This document shows, in pieces, positions 18,991-28,209 of a DNA stretch of 64,000 nucleotides (its first letter is position 1; the number at the start of each line of letters is the position of its first letter). The notes beneath the pieces are model-generated. The model ran no database searches. It had not been told where the DNA came from and worked only from the letters and a program-made list of their open reading frames with translations. This DNA comes from Methanobacteriota archaeon. Its GTDB lineage: Archaea > Thermoplasmatota > DTKX01 > VGTL01. Position numbers and translations under genes: made by a program. The stretch lies in NCBI GenBank assembly GCA_016874675.1, contig VGTL01000005.1, forward strand, positions 1-64,000, in the 5' to 3' direction.

Positions 18991-20277
18991 GTGTCGGAAA
19001 TGGTCGGGAGGGCTCTGGTAATCGGGGGGGGAGCCGCAGGGCTCCAGGCGGCCTGGGGGCTGGTCAATGCCGGGGTCGAGGTGGTCCTGGTGGAGAAGGG
19101 GGCTGTCCTGGGCGGCAACCTGTCGCACAACAAGTACCTGTTCCCCCTGCGAGAGGAGGCCTTCAAGGTGCTGGGGGAGAGGTACAGGGAGCTTGCAGGG
19201 TCCACCCTCTTTTGGCTCATGCTCGGGACGGAGGTCTCGGCGTTCTCCCGGAAGGAGGGCCGCTTCGAGGCCGGGCTGGCGAGGCGCCCGACATTCATCG
19301 ACCCGGCCCGGTGCAACCTCTGCGGCGACTGCGTGAAGGCCTGCCCGGTGGAGTACGACGACCCCGAATCGCCGGGCCTGGGCAGGCGGAAGGCGGTCCT
19401 TCGCCACGCCGGCATCCCGGAGGGGTATTCCATCGAGCGATCGCGGTGCCCGCCGGGATGCTCGGAGTGCGCCAAGGCCTGCGGGCCGGGAGCCGTCCGG
19501 CTGGACGAGGGGACCACCGAGACCCGGGAGAGGTTCGATTCCGTGATCGTGGCGACGGGCATCGTGCCCTACGACCTGCGGCGGCTGACCGAGCTCGGCT
19601 ACGGCCGCAGCCCCGACATAATCACCGGGCTCGAGTTCGAGATACTCCACCGGCCCGACGGGCCGTCGGGGGGGGATATCCTGCGGCCGTCGGACCGCCG
19701 GCGGCCGGCCACCGTGGCGATACTGACCTGCGTGGGCTCCCGGGACGAGAAGCACCGGCCCTACTGCTGCCAGGTGGGCTGCATGAACGCCCTGAACCAG
19801 GCCTTCACCGTAAAGGAGCGGCTGGGCGAGGACGCCGACGTGTTCGTCTGCTTCACCGACGTGCGGGCGCACGGAAAGTACTACGAGGAGTTCTACCGCC
19901 AGGTGCGCGGGATGCTCGTGAAGTTCATCCGCGGCAAGCCCTCCGAGGTGATGGTGGACCGCGACGGCTCGCTGAGCTTCGACATCTTCGACACCTCCAC
20001 CCACAAGCTGCTCAAGCTGCGGCCCGACCTGATAGTGCTGGAGCCGGCTCTCGTCAACGCCGCGCCCGACCTCGCCAAGCTACTGGGCGTCGAGCTGGAC
20101 CGCGAGGGCTTCTTCAGCCTGGACAGGGACTACTCCCTCCCCGTCAAGAGCTGCGTCCCCGGCATCTTCCTCGCCGGCACGGCGACCGGTCCCAAGGACG
20201 TCGTGAGCACCATGGCGAACGCCTCCGTGGCGGCGCTGGCGGCGGTCAGGTACATGAAAACGCCGCGCGGTCAGTGA
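18991..20277 (+). CDS. HdrA-like FAD-dependent iron-sulfur protein
   Basis: ALVIGGGAAGLQAAWGLVNAGVEVVLVEK Rossmann; CNLCGDCVKACPVEYD; ATVAILTCVGSRDEKHRPYCCQVGCMNAL. Confidence 0.85.
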   Translation: MSEMVGRALVIGGGAAGLQAAWGLVNAGVEVVLVEKGAVLGGNLSHNKYLFPLREEAFKVLGERYRELAGSTLFWLMLGTEVSAFSRKEGRFEAGLARRPTFIDPARCNLCGDCVKACPVEYDDPESPGLGRRKAVLRHAGIPEGYSIERSRCPPGCSECAKACGPGAVRLDEGTTETRERFDSVIVATGIVPYDLRRLTELGYGRSPDIITGLEFEILHRPDGPSGGDILRPSDRRRPATVAILTCVGSRDEKHRPYCCQVGCMNALNQAFTVKERLGEDADVFVCFTDVRAHGKYYEEFYRQVRGMLVKFIRGKPSEVMVDRDGSLSFDIFDTSTHKLLKLRPDLIVLEPALVNAAPDLAKLLGVELDREGFFSLDRDYSLPVKSCVPGIFLAGTATGPKDVVSTMANASVAALAAVRYMKTPRGQ

Positions 20278-20286
20278 GGGGGAGCG

Positions 20287-21423
20287 TCAGCCGAGCCCAA
20301 GCTGCCTTGAAATAACGAGTTTCTGTATCTCCGAGGTGCCCTCGCCGATCTCGGCGAGCTTGGCGTCGCGGGTGAGGCGCTCGACCGCGTGCTGGCGGGT
20401 GAGGCCGGCCGGGCCCATGAGCTGGACGCAGGCCATCCCGTTGCGCGAGGCGGTCTCCGAGGCGAAGAGCTTGGCCATGGCGCTCTCCCGGGTGTAGGGG
20501 AGCTTCCGGTCCTTGAGGTGGGCGCAGCGGTAGACCAGGAGCCGGGCCGCCTCGGTCTCGGTGGCGATGCGGGCCAGCTGGAACTGGGCCGCCTGGGAGC
20601 GGGCGAGCCGGGCGCCCTCCGGCTCGCGCAGGAAGCGCAGGCAGCCGTCGAGTATCCCCCGGGCCATGCCCAGCGAGAACGCGGCGATGCTTATGCGGCC
20701 GCCGTCGAGGTTGGCCAGCGCCTGCTTGAAGCCCTCCCCCTCCTTCCCCATCAGGTTCTCCCTCGGCACCGGTGCGTTGTCGAAGAAGAGCTCGGCCGTC
20801 GACGAGGCGCGCACGCCCAGCTTGTCCTCGAGCTCCCCCACGCGGAACCCCGGGGTGCCGCGCTCGACGATGAAAGCGCTGATGCCCCGGGTGCCCTTGG
20901 ACCTGTCGGTCGAGGCCATTATGACGAACGTCGAGGCGACGTTCCCGCTGGTTATGAAGAGCTTGCTCCCGTTGAGGATGTACCTGTCACCCTGCAGGAC
21001 GGCCGTGGTGGCGGTGCCTCCGGCGTCCGAGCCGGCGCCGGCCTCGGTCAGGCCCCAGGCGCTCATGCTTTGGCCGCTCGCGATGGGCGGGAGGTACTTT
21101 CTCTTCTGCTGCTCCGAGCCGAACATGGCGATGTGGGCGTTGCCCAGCGAGTTGTGGGCGGCCAGAAGCAGGCCGAACCCGCCGCACACGCGCGAGACCT
21201 CCTCGACGGCGATGACGTAGGACAGGGTGTCGGTGAAGGTGCCGCCGTACTCGCCGGGGACAGTGAGCCCCAGGAGGCCCAGCTCCGCCATCCCCTTGAC
21301 CACGTCCTCCGGGAACCCGGAGTGCCGGTCGTAGCGGTCGGCGACCGGGGCTATCCTCCGCTCGGCGAACTCGCGCACCCTGGCGCGCATCTCCTCCTGC
21401 GCGGCCGTCAGCCCGAAATCCAT
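20287..21423 (-). CDS. Acyl-CoA dehydrogenase
   Basis: MSAWGLTEAGAGSDAGGTAT, GNAHIAMFGSEQQKRKYLPPIASG, LTRDAKLAEIGEGTSEIQKLVISRQLG. Confidence 0.95.
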   Translation of the reverse strand: MDFGLTAAQEEMRARVREFAERRIAPVADRYDRHSGFPEDVVKGMAELGLLGLTVPGEYGGTFTDTLSYVIAVEEVSRVCGGFGLLLAAHNSLGNAHIAMFGSEQQKRKYLPPIASGQSMSAWGLTEAGAGSDAGGTATTAVLQGDRYILNGSKLFITSGNVASTFVIMASTDRSKGTRGISAFIVERGTPGFRVGELEDKLGVRASSTAELFFDNAPVPRENLMGKEGEGFKQALANLDGGRISIAAFSLGMARGILDGCLRFLREPEGARLARSQAAQFQLARIATETEAARLLVYRCAHLKDRKLPYTRESAMAKLFASETASRNGMACVQLMGPAGLTRQHAVERLTRDAKLAEIGEGTSEIQKLVISRQLGLG

Positions 21424-21532
21424 GGACGCCCCCGGCTCCAATCGCCCCGGCGGATATCAAGGTTTCCCATCATGGACCGTGACATGGCGTGTCACAGCCC
21501 CACAATTTGGAAATACGGATACGCGCATACGG

Positions 21533-22687
21533 ATGAGGGGTGTCCGGGTGGGCTATACCTTCTCCGCAAGGGCGGACTGTGTCGAGGAGTCGGGCATCCG
21601 GAAGATGCTGGGGCTGGCCAGGCCCGGCGCGATCAACCTGAGCATCGGGGAGCCCAACATCGAGCCCCCCGCCAATGTGCGGGCCGCCCTGAAGCGGGCG
21701 GTGGACGAGAACCGGAGCACCTACGGGCCTTCGGGCGGGATACCCGAGCTTCGCGAGGCCATCGCCGCCAAGCTCCGGCAGAACTGGAAGGAGGCGAGGA
21801 AGGAGAACGTCGTGGTCACGGTCGGTGCCAGCCAGGCCCTCTTCGCCATCGCCCATATCTTCTACGAGCGGGGGGACGAGGTCTTGGTCCCGGACCCGGG
21901 ATTCTTCCTGTACGGCGCGCACGCCCGGATCCACGGCGCCACTCCCGTGGCCTACCGGCTGCCCGCGGAGAACGGCCACCGGCCGACCGAGGAGGACCTC
22001 AAGGCCAAAATCCGTCCCAAGACCCGCGCCATCGTCATCAACTCGCCCTCCAACCCGACCGGGATGGCCTTCCGCAAGAGCGACACAAAGCTCGTGAGCG
22101 ACCTGGCGCGCGACCACGACCTTCTGGTCGTCTCCGACGAGGTCTACGACGAGCTCATGTTCGACCGCAGGCACGAGACCTTCCTTTGCGAGGCGGAGAA
22201 ACTGGTATACATCAACTCCTTCTCGAAGACCTATTCCACCACGGGCTGGCGCATGGGCTACGCCGCCGCCGCCGAGGAGGTCGCCAAGATGCTGTCGAAG
22301 ACCACCTACCACATGCTCGCCTGCCCCCCGACGACAACCCAGTACGCCGCTTTGGAGGCGTTGAAACCGGAGACGGACGGCTTCGTCAAGAAGATGGTCC
22401 AGGAGTTCCGCGAGCGCCGCGACCTGATGGTCAAGGGCCTGAACGCGATCGACGGCTTCAGGTGCCCGAACACCGACGGGACTATCTACGTGTTCCCGTC
22501 GTACAAGTTCAAGCTCTCGTCGGCCGACCTCGCCATGAAGCTCATCGAGTTCGGGGTCGTCACGGTGCCGGGCTTCAATTTCGGCGAGCTCGGAGAGGGC
22601 CACATACGCATCTGCCTGGGGGCCAGAAGGGCGGACCTGGAAGAGGCGCTGAAGCGGCTGGGGAAGGCGGCGGAAGCGCTGAAATAG
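21533..22687 (+). CDS. PLP-dependent aminotransferase class I/II
   Basis: INLSIGEPNIEPP, YGPSGGIPELREAIA, VSDEVYDELMFD, YINSFSKTYSTTGWRMGYA; start chosen at internal ATG. Confidence 0.9.
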   Translation: MRGVRVGYTFSARADCVEESGIRKMLGLARPGAINLSIGEPNIEPPANVRAALKRAVDENRSTYGPSGGIPELREAIAAKLRQNWKEARKENVVVTVGASQALFAIAHIFYERGDEVLVPDPGFFLYGAHARIHGATPVAYRLPAENGHRPTEEDLKAKIRPKTRAIVINSPSNPTGMAFRKSDTKLVSDLARDHDLLVVSDEVYDELMFDRRHETFLCEAEKLVYINSFSKTYSTTGWRMGYAAAAEEVAKMLSKTTYHMLACPPTTTQYAALEALKPETDGFVKKMVQEFRERRDLMVKGLNAIDGFRCPNTDGTIYVFPSYKFKLSSADLAMKLIEFGVVTVPGFNFGELGEGHIRICLGARRADLEEALKRLGKAAEALK

Positions 22688-22789
22688 GTGCACGCTTTGA
22701 AAGGGACGTACGGGACGTTCATTGCTATCGGATAAAGGGGACGTAAGGGACGTAAGGGTACGGACGCACGGAAAGACGCCGTGGACGAC

Positions 22790-23097
22790 CGGTATTGCGG
22801 CTGCCGTCGAGCCAGTCGCTGGACCAGATTATCTGGCGCGGAAAGACCCAGGAGCCCTTGCGGCTCTTCGTGGTCGGCAAGGCCTTCGTGTACTGGGCGT
22901 GCACCGGCTTGAGCTTCGAGTGGTCCGCCGTCGCCATCTTCATGACATTCTTGGCAAAGAAGTTGAAGTAGCGGATGAGGAAGCGACCGAGCGGGCCCCT
23001 GCCCCTCGTCGACGTAGTGCATCTTCCCCATCGGCAATTGTATGTAGTTCGACTTGAACGGGTACTCCTTGCGATCTATCCAGTCGGTCCCTGCCAT
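22790..23097 (-). pseudogene. Decayed alpha/beta hydrolase (haloalkane dehalogenase-like) remnant
   Basis: N-terminal KEYPFKSNYIQLPMGKMHYVDEGQGP then, in another frame, LGRFLIRYFNFFAKNVMKMATADHSKLKPVHAQYTKALPTTKSRKGSWVFPRQIIWSSDWL; catalytic core missing between. Confidence 0.65.
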
Positions 23098-23240
23098 GGC
23101 TTCCAGTCCTTCCGGTCCGAGCGGCGTAGTCCGTCGCGCCGCAAAGGGCCAACTCCCCCCCTGTATTTCAACCTTGACGATGGTCCGGCACCGCGATTAG
23201 TAAAGTCTATCAATCCCGTGGATGTTACGTTTTCCCGCAA

Positions 23241-24437
23241 ATGCCGCCTACGCCATATGTCAAACGGCCTATCATCAAGGACGACGCCGTCTTCAGTTTC
23301 AACTTCGTCCCCCCGGAGCTTCCGCACCGCGAGAAGCAGCTGTCGCAGCTGCACTCGCTCTTCGGCCAGGTGGTGCGCTCGGGCATCCCGCAGACCGCGT
23401 TCATCAGCGGCCCGGTCGGCACCGGCAAGACCGCCCTGGCCAAGCGCTTCTGCGCCGAGATCGAGGAGCAGGGCCGGCTCTGCAACCGAAACATCGTGGC
23501 GGAGCTCGTCAACTGCCGAAACCGCGACACGCCCCCGGAGATACTCCACCGCATCATCACCGCCCGCTTCCAGGAGCACCTGAAGGAGCGCGGCTTCTCG
23601 GTGGCCCAGCTTTTGGGCATCCTCCGGGGCAAGCTCGTCAAGGACCGGTGCCACCTCCTGGTGGTGCTGGACGAGGCCAACGCCCTGATAAAGCGCTCCG
23701 GCCCCGACCTCGTGTACAACCTCTCGCGGTTCGACGAGGACGCCGGCGGCGCGCAGGGGCTCGTGTCGCTCGTGCTCGTCTCCCAGCTCAACGTCTGGGA
23801 GTTCCTGGACCTGGCGACCGCCAGCACGTTCCGGCGCTCCAACACCGTGGCCCTGGGGCCCTACTCGAGGGACGAGCTCTTCGACATCCTGGCGATGCGG
23901 GCGAGGCTGGGGCTCCACGCCGGGACCTGGAGCGGGGAGGTCCTGGAGCTCGCCGCCCAGCTCGCCGCCAGCGAGGGCGGGGACGCCCGCCGGGCCATAG
24001 AGACGCTCCACGCCGCGGCCCGGCGCGCCCAGGACGAGGGACTGGATTCGATTCTGCCCGGTTTCATCGAGGGCGCCGCGGCGGCCCAGTCGGGCGGGCT
24101 GCCGCTGGAGCGCCTCGACGGGCTGGAGACCACCTCCCAGCTGGTGCTGCTCGCGGTCGCCCGCGCCGGGCGGAGGAAGGCCTTCGTCACCACGGGGGAG
24201 GCGGAGAAGGCCTACCACGTCGTCTGCGAGGAGAGGGGCGAGCGGCCCGTGGCCCACACCCAGTTCTGGAAGCACCTGCAGCTGCTCGAGGGCCACGGGA
24301 TAATAGACAAGGCCGTGGAGAAAGAAGGTCGTTCGGGCACGACCACCCGCATCTCGCCCCACGACATAAGCGCCGAGGGGCTCGAGCGGATGGTGCTTGC
24401 GCTGCTGGAGCGCCACGGGGGACGATCGCGGGGCTGA
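23241..24437 (+). CDS. cdc6: Orc1/Cdc6-type origin recognition AAA+ ATPase
   Basis: FISGPVGTGKTALAKRFC Walker A, LLVVLDEANAL Walker B, C-terminal winged helix. Confidence 0.9.
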   Translation: MPPTPYVKRPIIKDDAVFSFNFVPPELPHREKQLSQLHSLFGQVVRSGIPQTAFISGPVGTGKTALAKRFCAEIEEQGRLCNRNIVAELVNCRNRDTPPEILHRIITARFQEHLKERGFSVAQLLGILRGKLVKDRCHLLVVLDEANALIKRSGPDLVYNLSRFDEDAGGAQGLVSLVLVSQLNVWEFLDLATASTFRRSNTVALGPYSRDELFDILAMRARLGLHAGTWSGEVLELAAQLAASEGGDARRAIETLHAAARRAQDEGLDSILPGFIEGAAAAQSGGLPLERLDGLETTSQLVLLAVARAGRRKAFVTTGEAEKAYHVVCEERGERPVAHTQFWKHLQLLEGHGIIDKAVEKEGRSGTTTRISPHDISAEGLERMVLALLERHGGRSRG

Positions 24438-24639
24438 GCCCCCCGCCACGGTCGGGGGACGGACCCGGTGACCCGCAATTATATTGTTTTTTGATTCACA
24501 TCTTTTATCCGGCATGATAACACACCTGGAACGGACCCCGGCCGGCCTTTGGCGCCAGGTAACAGACCGGATTCGGAAAATCATTTATCCACGTCGCATC
24601 ATACCCCTTCTCACATCGGGAAAAAGGGTGGGTGCGCGA

Positions 24640-27600
24640 ATGGAGACGGGCGGTGCAACCGGGACCAAGAGCGCGGCCGGCGAGCCCGCCGAGCGGGAGA
24701 CGGGTGAGACCTCGATGCACGGTGACAACGGGACCGGCGCCGCCGGTCTGCCGAAAATGAACGTGACTCCCAACGCCAGGAACGTCTTGGAGAAGCGCTA
24801 CCTGCGCAGGGACAACGACGGCCGCGTGACGGAGACCCCCGAGGAGATGCTCTGGCGGGTGGCGCGCGCCATCGCCTCCGCGGAGGCGCTCTACGGCCGG
24901 TCCGGGGCCGAGATCGAGTGGCTGGCGTCGGATTTCTACGCCTTCATGGCCCGCATGGAGTTCGTCCCCAACAGCCCCACGCTCATGAACGCCGGACGGG
25001 AGCTCGGGCAGCTCAGCGCCTGCTTCGTCCTCCCCATCGAGGACTCGATGGAGAGCATCTTCGACGGCCTGAAGAACACGGCGCTCATCCACAAGAGCGG
25101 CGGCGGGACCGGGTTCTCGTTCTCGCGTCTTCGGCCGGCCCACGACCTCGTCGCCTCGACGAAGGGCGTCTCCTCCGGCCCGATATCCTTCATGGAGGTG
25201 TTCAACTCCGCCACCGAGGCCATCAAGCAGGGCGGCACGCGCCGGGGCGCCAACATGGGGTGCCTCCGGGTGGACCACCCCGACATACTGGAGTTCATCA
25301 CCTGCAAGCGGGACAGCGACCGGCTCAACAACTTCAACATCTCCGTGCTCGTCACGGACCGGTTCATGGACGCCCTCGACCGGGACGGGGAGTACGAACT
25401 GTACAACCCGCGCTCCAAGCGCGCCGAGAAGTGCTACTCGGCGCGCAAGGTCTTCGAGCTCATAGTCGACTCGGCCTGGCGCAACGGCGAGCCGGGCGTG
25501 ATATTCATCGACCGGATGAACGAGAAGAACCCGACGCCGGCGCTGGGGCAGATAGAGAGCACGAACCCGTGCGTGGCTGGCGACACCCTGGTCTACACCG
25601 GAGAAGGCCTGTGGCCGGCGGAGATGCTGGCAGCCGACCCGAGGCCCAACGCCCTCGACGTGACGGTGGACCCGCGCCTGAGCCCCGCGACGGGCAAATT
25701 GCCGGCGAGCAACCTCTTCCGGACCGGCAGGAAGACGGTTTTCCGGCTCAAGACCGCGGAGGGCTACTCGACACGGCTGACCGGTGACCATCGCGTGATG
25801 ACGGACCGCGGCTGGGTGGAAGCGAGAGACCTGACGCCGGGGGACAGGGTCCATATCCTGTCCCGGAAGGGCGGGTTCGGGTCGAAGGGCGACCTGGACA
25901 CCGGCCGCATCCTCGGCTGGCTCGTGGGCGACGGCACGGTCAAGTCGGACCGCGTCGTCCTGTCGTTCTTCGGCGAGGAAAAGAAGAATCTGGCCCCGAT
26001 GTTCGCCGGAATGGTCAACAAGAAGGTGGAGGGCCTGCAGAAGCCCGCCCGCGAGTACCAAGTCGGCGTGGTCGACGTCAAGGGCCGTGACGAAGCACGC
26101 GTCTCCTCGAAGCGCCTGCGCGATATAGCGGCCGAGTACGGCCTGCTCGAAAACAAGCACAGTATCCCGTTCCAGGTCCTGGCCGCATCCGAGGACTTCC
26201 AGCGCGGGTTCCTCCAGGCACTCTTCACGGCAGACGGGAGCGTGCAGGGCACGGAGAAGAAGGGCGTCAGCGTCCGGCTGGCCCAGAGCGATCTGGCCGT
26301 CCTCGAGCGCGTCCAGCAGATGCTCCTCAACTTCGGTATTGCATCGACACTGTACAAGGAGCGCCGGAAGGCGGCGCTCAAGGAATTGCCCGATGGAAAG
26401 GGCGGCTCCCGGAAGTACCCCTGCCGGCCCCAGCACGAGCTGGTCGTCTCCAGGGAGAACCTGGCGAGGTTCGCCTCGGAGATCGGTTTCCTCGGCGTCC
26501 GCAAGGGCGCCCGGCTTGAAAAGCACCTGGCCGGCGGAACCCGTGGCCCCTATTCAGAGCACTTCACCGCCTCGTTCTCCCGCCTCGAGCCCGAGGGCGA
26601 GGAGGACGTCTACGACCTCAGGGAGCCCCGGACGCACAGCTTCGTCGCCAACGGCATCGTGGTCCACAACTGCGGCGAGCAACCGCTCTTGCCCTACGAG
26701 TCGTGCAACCTCGGGTCCATCAACCTGGCCCGGATGGTCCGCTCCCGGGACGGCCACACGGAGGTGGACTGGGACAAGCTCCGCACCACGGTGCGCCTGG
26801 CCGTCCGCTTCCTGGACAACGTCATCGACGTCAACCGCTACCCGATAGACCTCATCGAGCGCAACACCAAGGGCAACCGCAAGATAGGGCTGGGCGTGAT
26901 GGGCTTTGCCGACCTCCTGTTCATGCTGGACATGCCCTACAACTCCGAGGAGGCCGTGGCGTTCGGCGGCCGGCTCATGCAGTTCCTCGACGACGAGGCC
27001 CTCAGGACGTCCCAGGAGCTCGGCAAGGAGAAGGGCAGCTTCCCCAACTTCGGAAAAAGCATCTACGCCGGGAGGATGGAGCACCTGCGCAACGCCACGC
27101 GCACGACGATCGCCCCCACCGGGACCATATCCATAATCGCGGGGTGCTCCAGCGGCATCGAGCCCCTGTTCGCGATAGTCTTCATCCGCAACGTCATGGA
27201 CAAGACCGAGCTCCCCGAGGTGAACCCGGTCTTCGAGCGGAGGGTGAGGGACCGCTCGCTGTACTCGGCGGACCTCATGAAGGACATAGCCGCCAGGGGG
27301 TCGCTCCACGAGGTCTTTTGCATCCCCGACGACCTCAAGCGCGTATTCGTCACCGCCCACGACATCAGCCCCCAGTGGCACATCAGGATGCAGGCGGCGT
27401 TCCAGCGGCACACCGACAACGCCGTGTCCAAGACGGTGAACTTCCCCCACGACGCCACGCCCCAGGACATCGAGGACGTGTACGTGTTGGCCTACGAGCT
27501 GGGCTGCAAGGGGGTGACGGTGTACCGGGACCGGAGCCGGGACGAGCAGGTGCTCAACATCGGCGAGGTCAAGCGCGGCGGGGCCGAGAAGGCGGCCGAG

Positions 27601-28116
27601 AGGGGCGGGATCACACCGAGGCCGAGGCCCTCCGAGACCACGGGCTCGACGCAGAAGGCCGGCACGGGCTGCGGCAACCTCTATATAACCATAAACAGCG
27701 ACGAGGCCGGCATGTGCGAGGTGTTCGCCACGATGGGCAAGTCGGGCGGCTGCGCCGCCTCGCAGATAGAGGCCATCGGGCGGCTGACCTCGCTGGCGCT
27801 GCGCGCCGGCGTTGACCCGGATTCGATAGTCCGGCAGCTCAAGGGAATCCGGTGCCCCTCGCCGCTTCTGGGCCGCGGGGGGATGACCTACTCGTGCGCC
27901 GACGCCATCGGCAAGGCAATAGACAAGGTCTCGCGCAAGGCCGGCAGCCCGGAGGCGGCGGAGGAGGTCCCGGCCGAGGTCACGCTGGACGCCTTCGCCA
28001 CCCACACCAACGGCCACAGCAACGTCGTGGGCGCCTGCCCCGACTGCGGCGGGCCCCTGCGCCACGAGGCGGGCTGCATGGTCTGCAAGTCCTGCGGGTA
28101 TTCGAAGTGCGGGTAA
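24640..28116 (+). CDS. nrdJ: Adenosylcobalamin-dependent (class II) ribonucleoside-diphosphate reductase containing an intein
   Basis: EFVPNSPTLMNAGRELGQLSACFVLPIEDS, NPC|GEQPLLPYESCNLGSINLARM, TIAPTGTISIIAGCSSGIEP; C-terminal CPDCGGPLRHEAGCMVCKSCGYSKCG. Confidence 0.95.
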   Translation: METGGATGTKSAAGEPAERETGETSMHGDNGTGAAGLPKMNVTPNARNVLEKRYLRRDNDGRVTETPEEMLWRVARAIASAEALYGRSGAEIEWLASDFYAFMARMEFVPNSPTLMNAGRELGQLSACFVLPIEDSMESIFDGLKNTALIHKSGGGTGFSFSRLRPAHDLVASTKGVSSGPISFMEVFNSATEAIKQGGTRRGANMGCLRVDHPDILEFITCKRDSDRLNNFNISVLVTDRFMDALDRDGEYELYNPRSKRAEKCYSARKVFELIVDSAWRNGEPGVIFIDRMNEKNPTPALGQIESTNPCVAGDTLVYTGEGLWPAEMLAADPRPNALDVTVDPRLSPATGKLPASNLFRTGRKTVFRLKTAEGYSTRLTGDHRVMTDRGWVEARDLTPGDRVHILSRKGGFGSKGDLDTGRILGWLVGDGTVKSDRVVLSFFGEEKKNLAPMFAGMVNKKVEGLQKPAREYQVGVVDVKGRDEARVSSKRLRDIAAEYGLLENKHSIPFQVLAASEDFQRGFLQALFTADGSVQGTEKKGVSVRLAQSDLAVLERVQQMLLNFGIASTLYKERRKAALKELPDGKGGSRKYPCRPQHELVVSRENLARFASEIGFLGVRKGARLEKHLAGGTRGPYSEHFTASFSRLEPEGEEDVYDLREPRTHSFVANGIVVHNCGEQPLLPYESCNLGSINLARMVRSRDGHTEVDWDKLRTTVRLAVRFLDNVIDVNRYPIDLIERNTKGNRKIGLGVMGFADLLFMLDMPYNSEEAVAFGGRLMQFLDDEALRTSQELGKEKGSFPNFGKSIYAGRMEHLRNATRTTIAPTGTISIIAGCSSGIEPLFAIVFIRNVMDKTELPEVNPVFERRVRDRSLYSADLMKDIAARGSLHEVFCIPDDLKRVFVTAHDISPQWHIRMQAAFQRHTDNAVSKTVNFPHDATPQDIEDVYVLAYELGCKGVTVYRDRSRDEQVLNIGEVKRGGAEKAAERGGITPRPRPSETTGSTQKAGTGCGNLYITINSDEAGMCEVFATMGKSGGCAASQIEAIGRLTSLALRAGVDPDSIVRQLKGIRCPSPLLGRGGMTYSCADAIGKAIDKVSRKAGSPEAAEEVPAEVTLDAFATHTNGHSNVVGACPDCGGPLRHEAGCMVCKSCGYSKCG
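25570..26670 (+). mobile_element. Intein (367 aa) with LAGLIDADG-type homing endonuclease, in nrdJ
   Basis: Begins CVAGDTLVYTGEG after ESTNP, ends FVANGIVVHN before Cys+1; ILGWLVGDG and FLQALFTADG motifs; exteins rejoin as NPCGEQPLLPYE. Confidence 0.93.
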
Positions 28117-28120
28117 TCGA

Positions 28121-28206
28121 TGCAGGGAAAGGGGCAAGGGGCACGGGGCAAGGGACGACGACGGGACGCCCCCATCCCCCATCCCACCGTCCCTTGACCC
28201 GTGCCC
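28121..28206. repeat. Heptanucleotide repeat hairpin between convergent genes
   Basis: gggcaaggggcacggggcaagggacgacgacggga / accgtcccttgacccgtgcccc. Confidence 0.7.
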
Positions 28207-28209
28207 CTC

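Noticed and set aside
24505-26526. 673-aa antisense ORF opposite nrdJ
   Set aside because: High-GC antisense artefact; the sense strand is unambiguous RNR plus intein.
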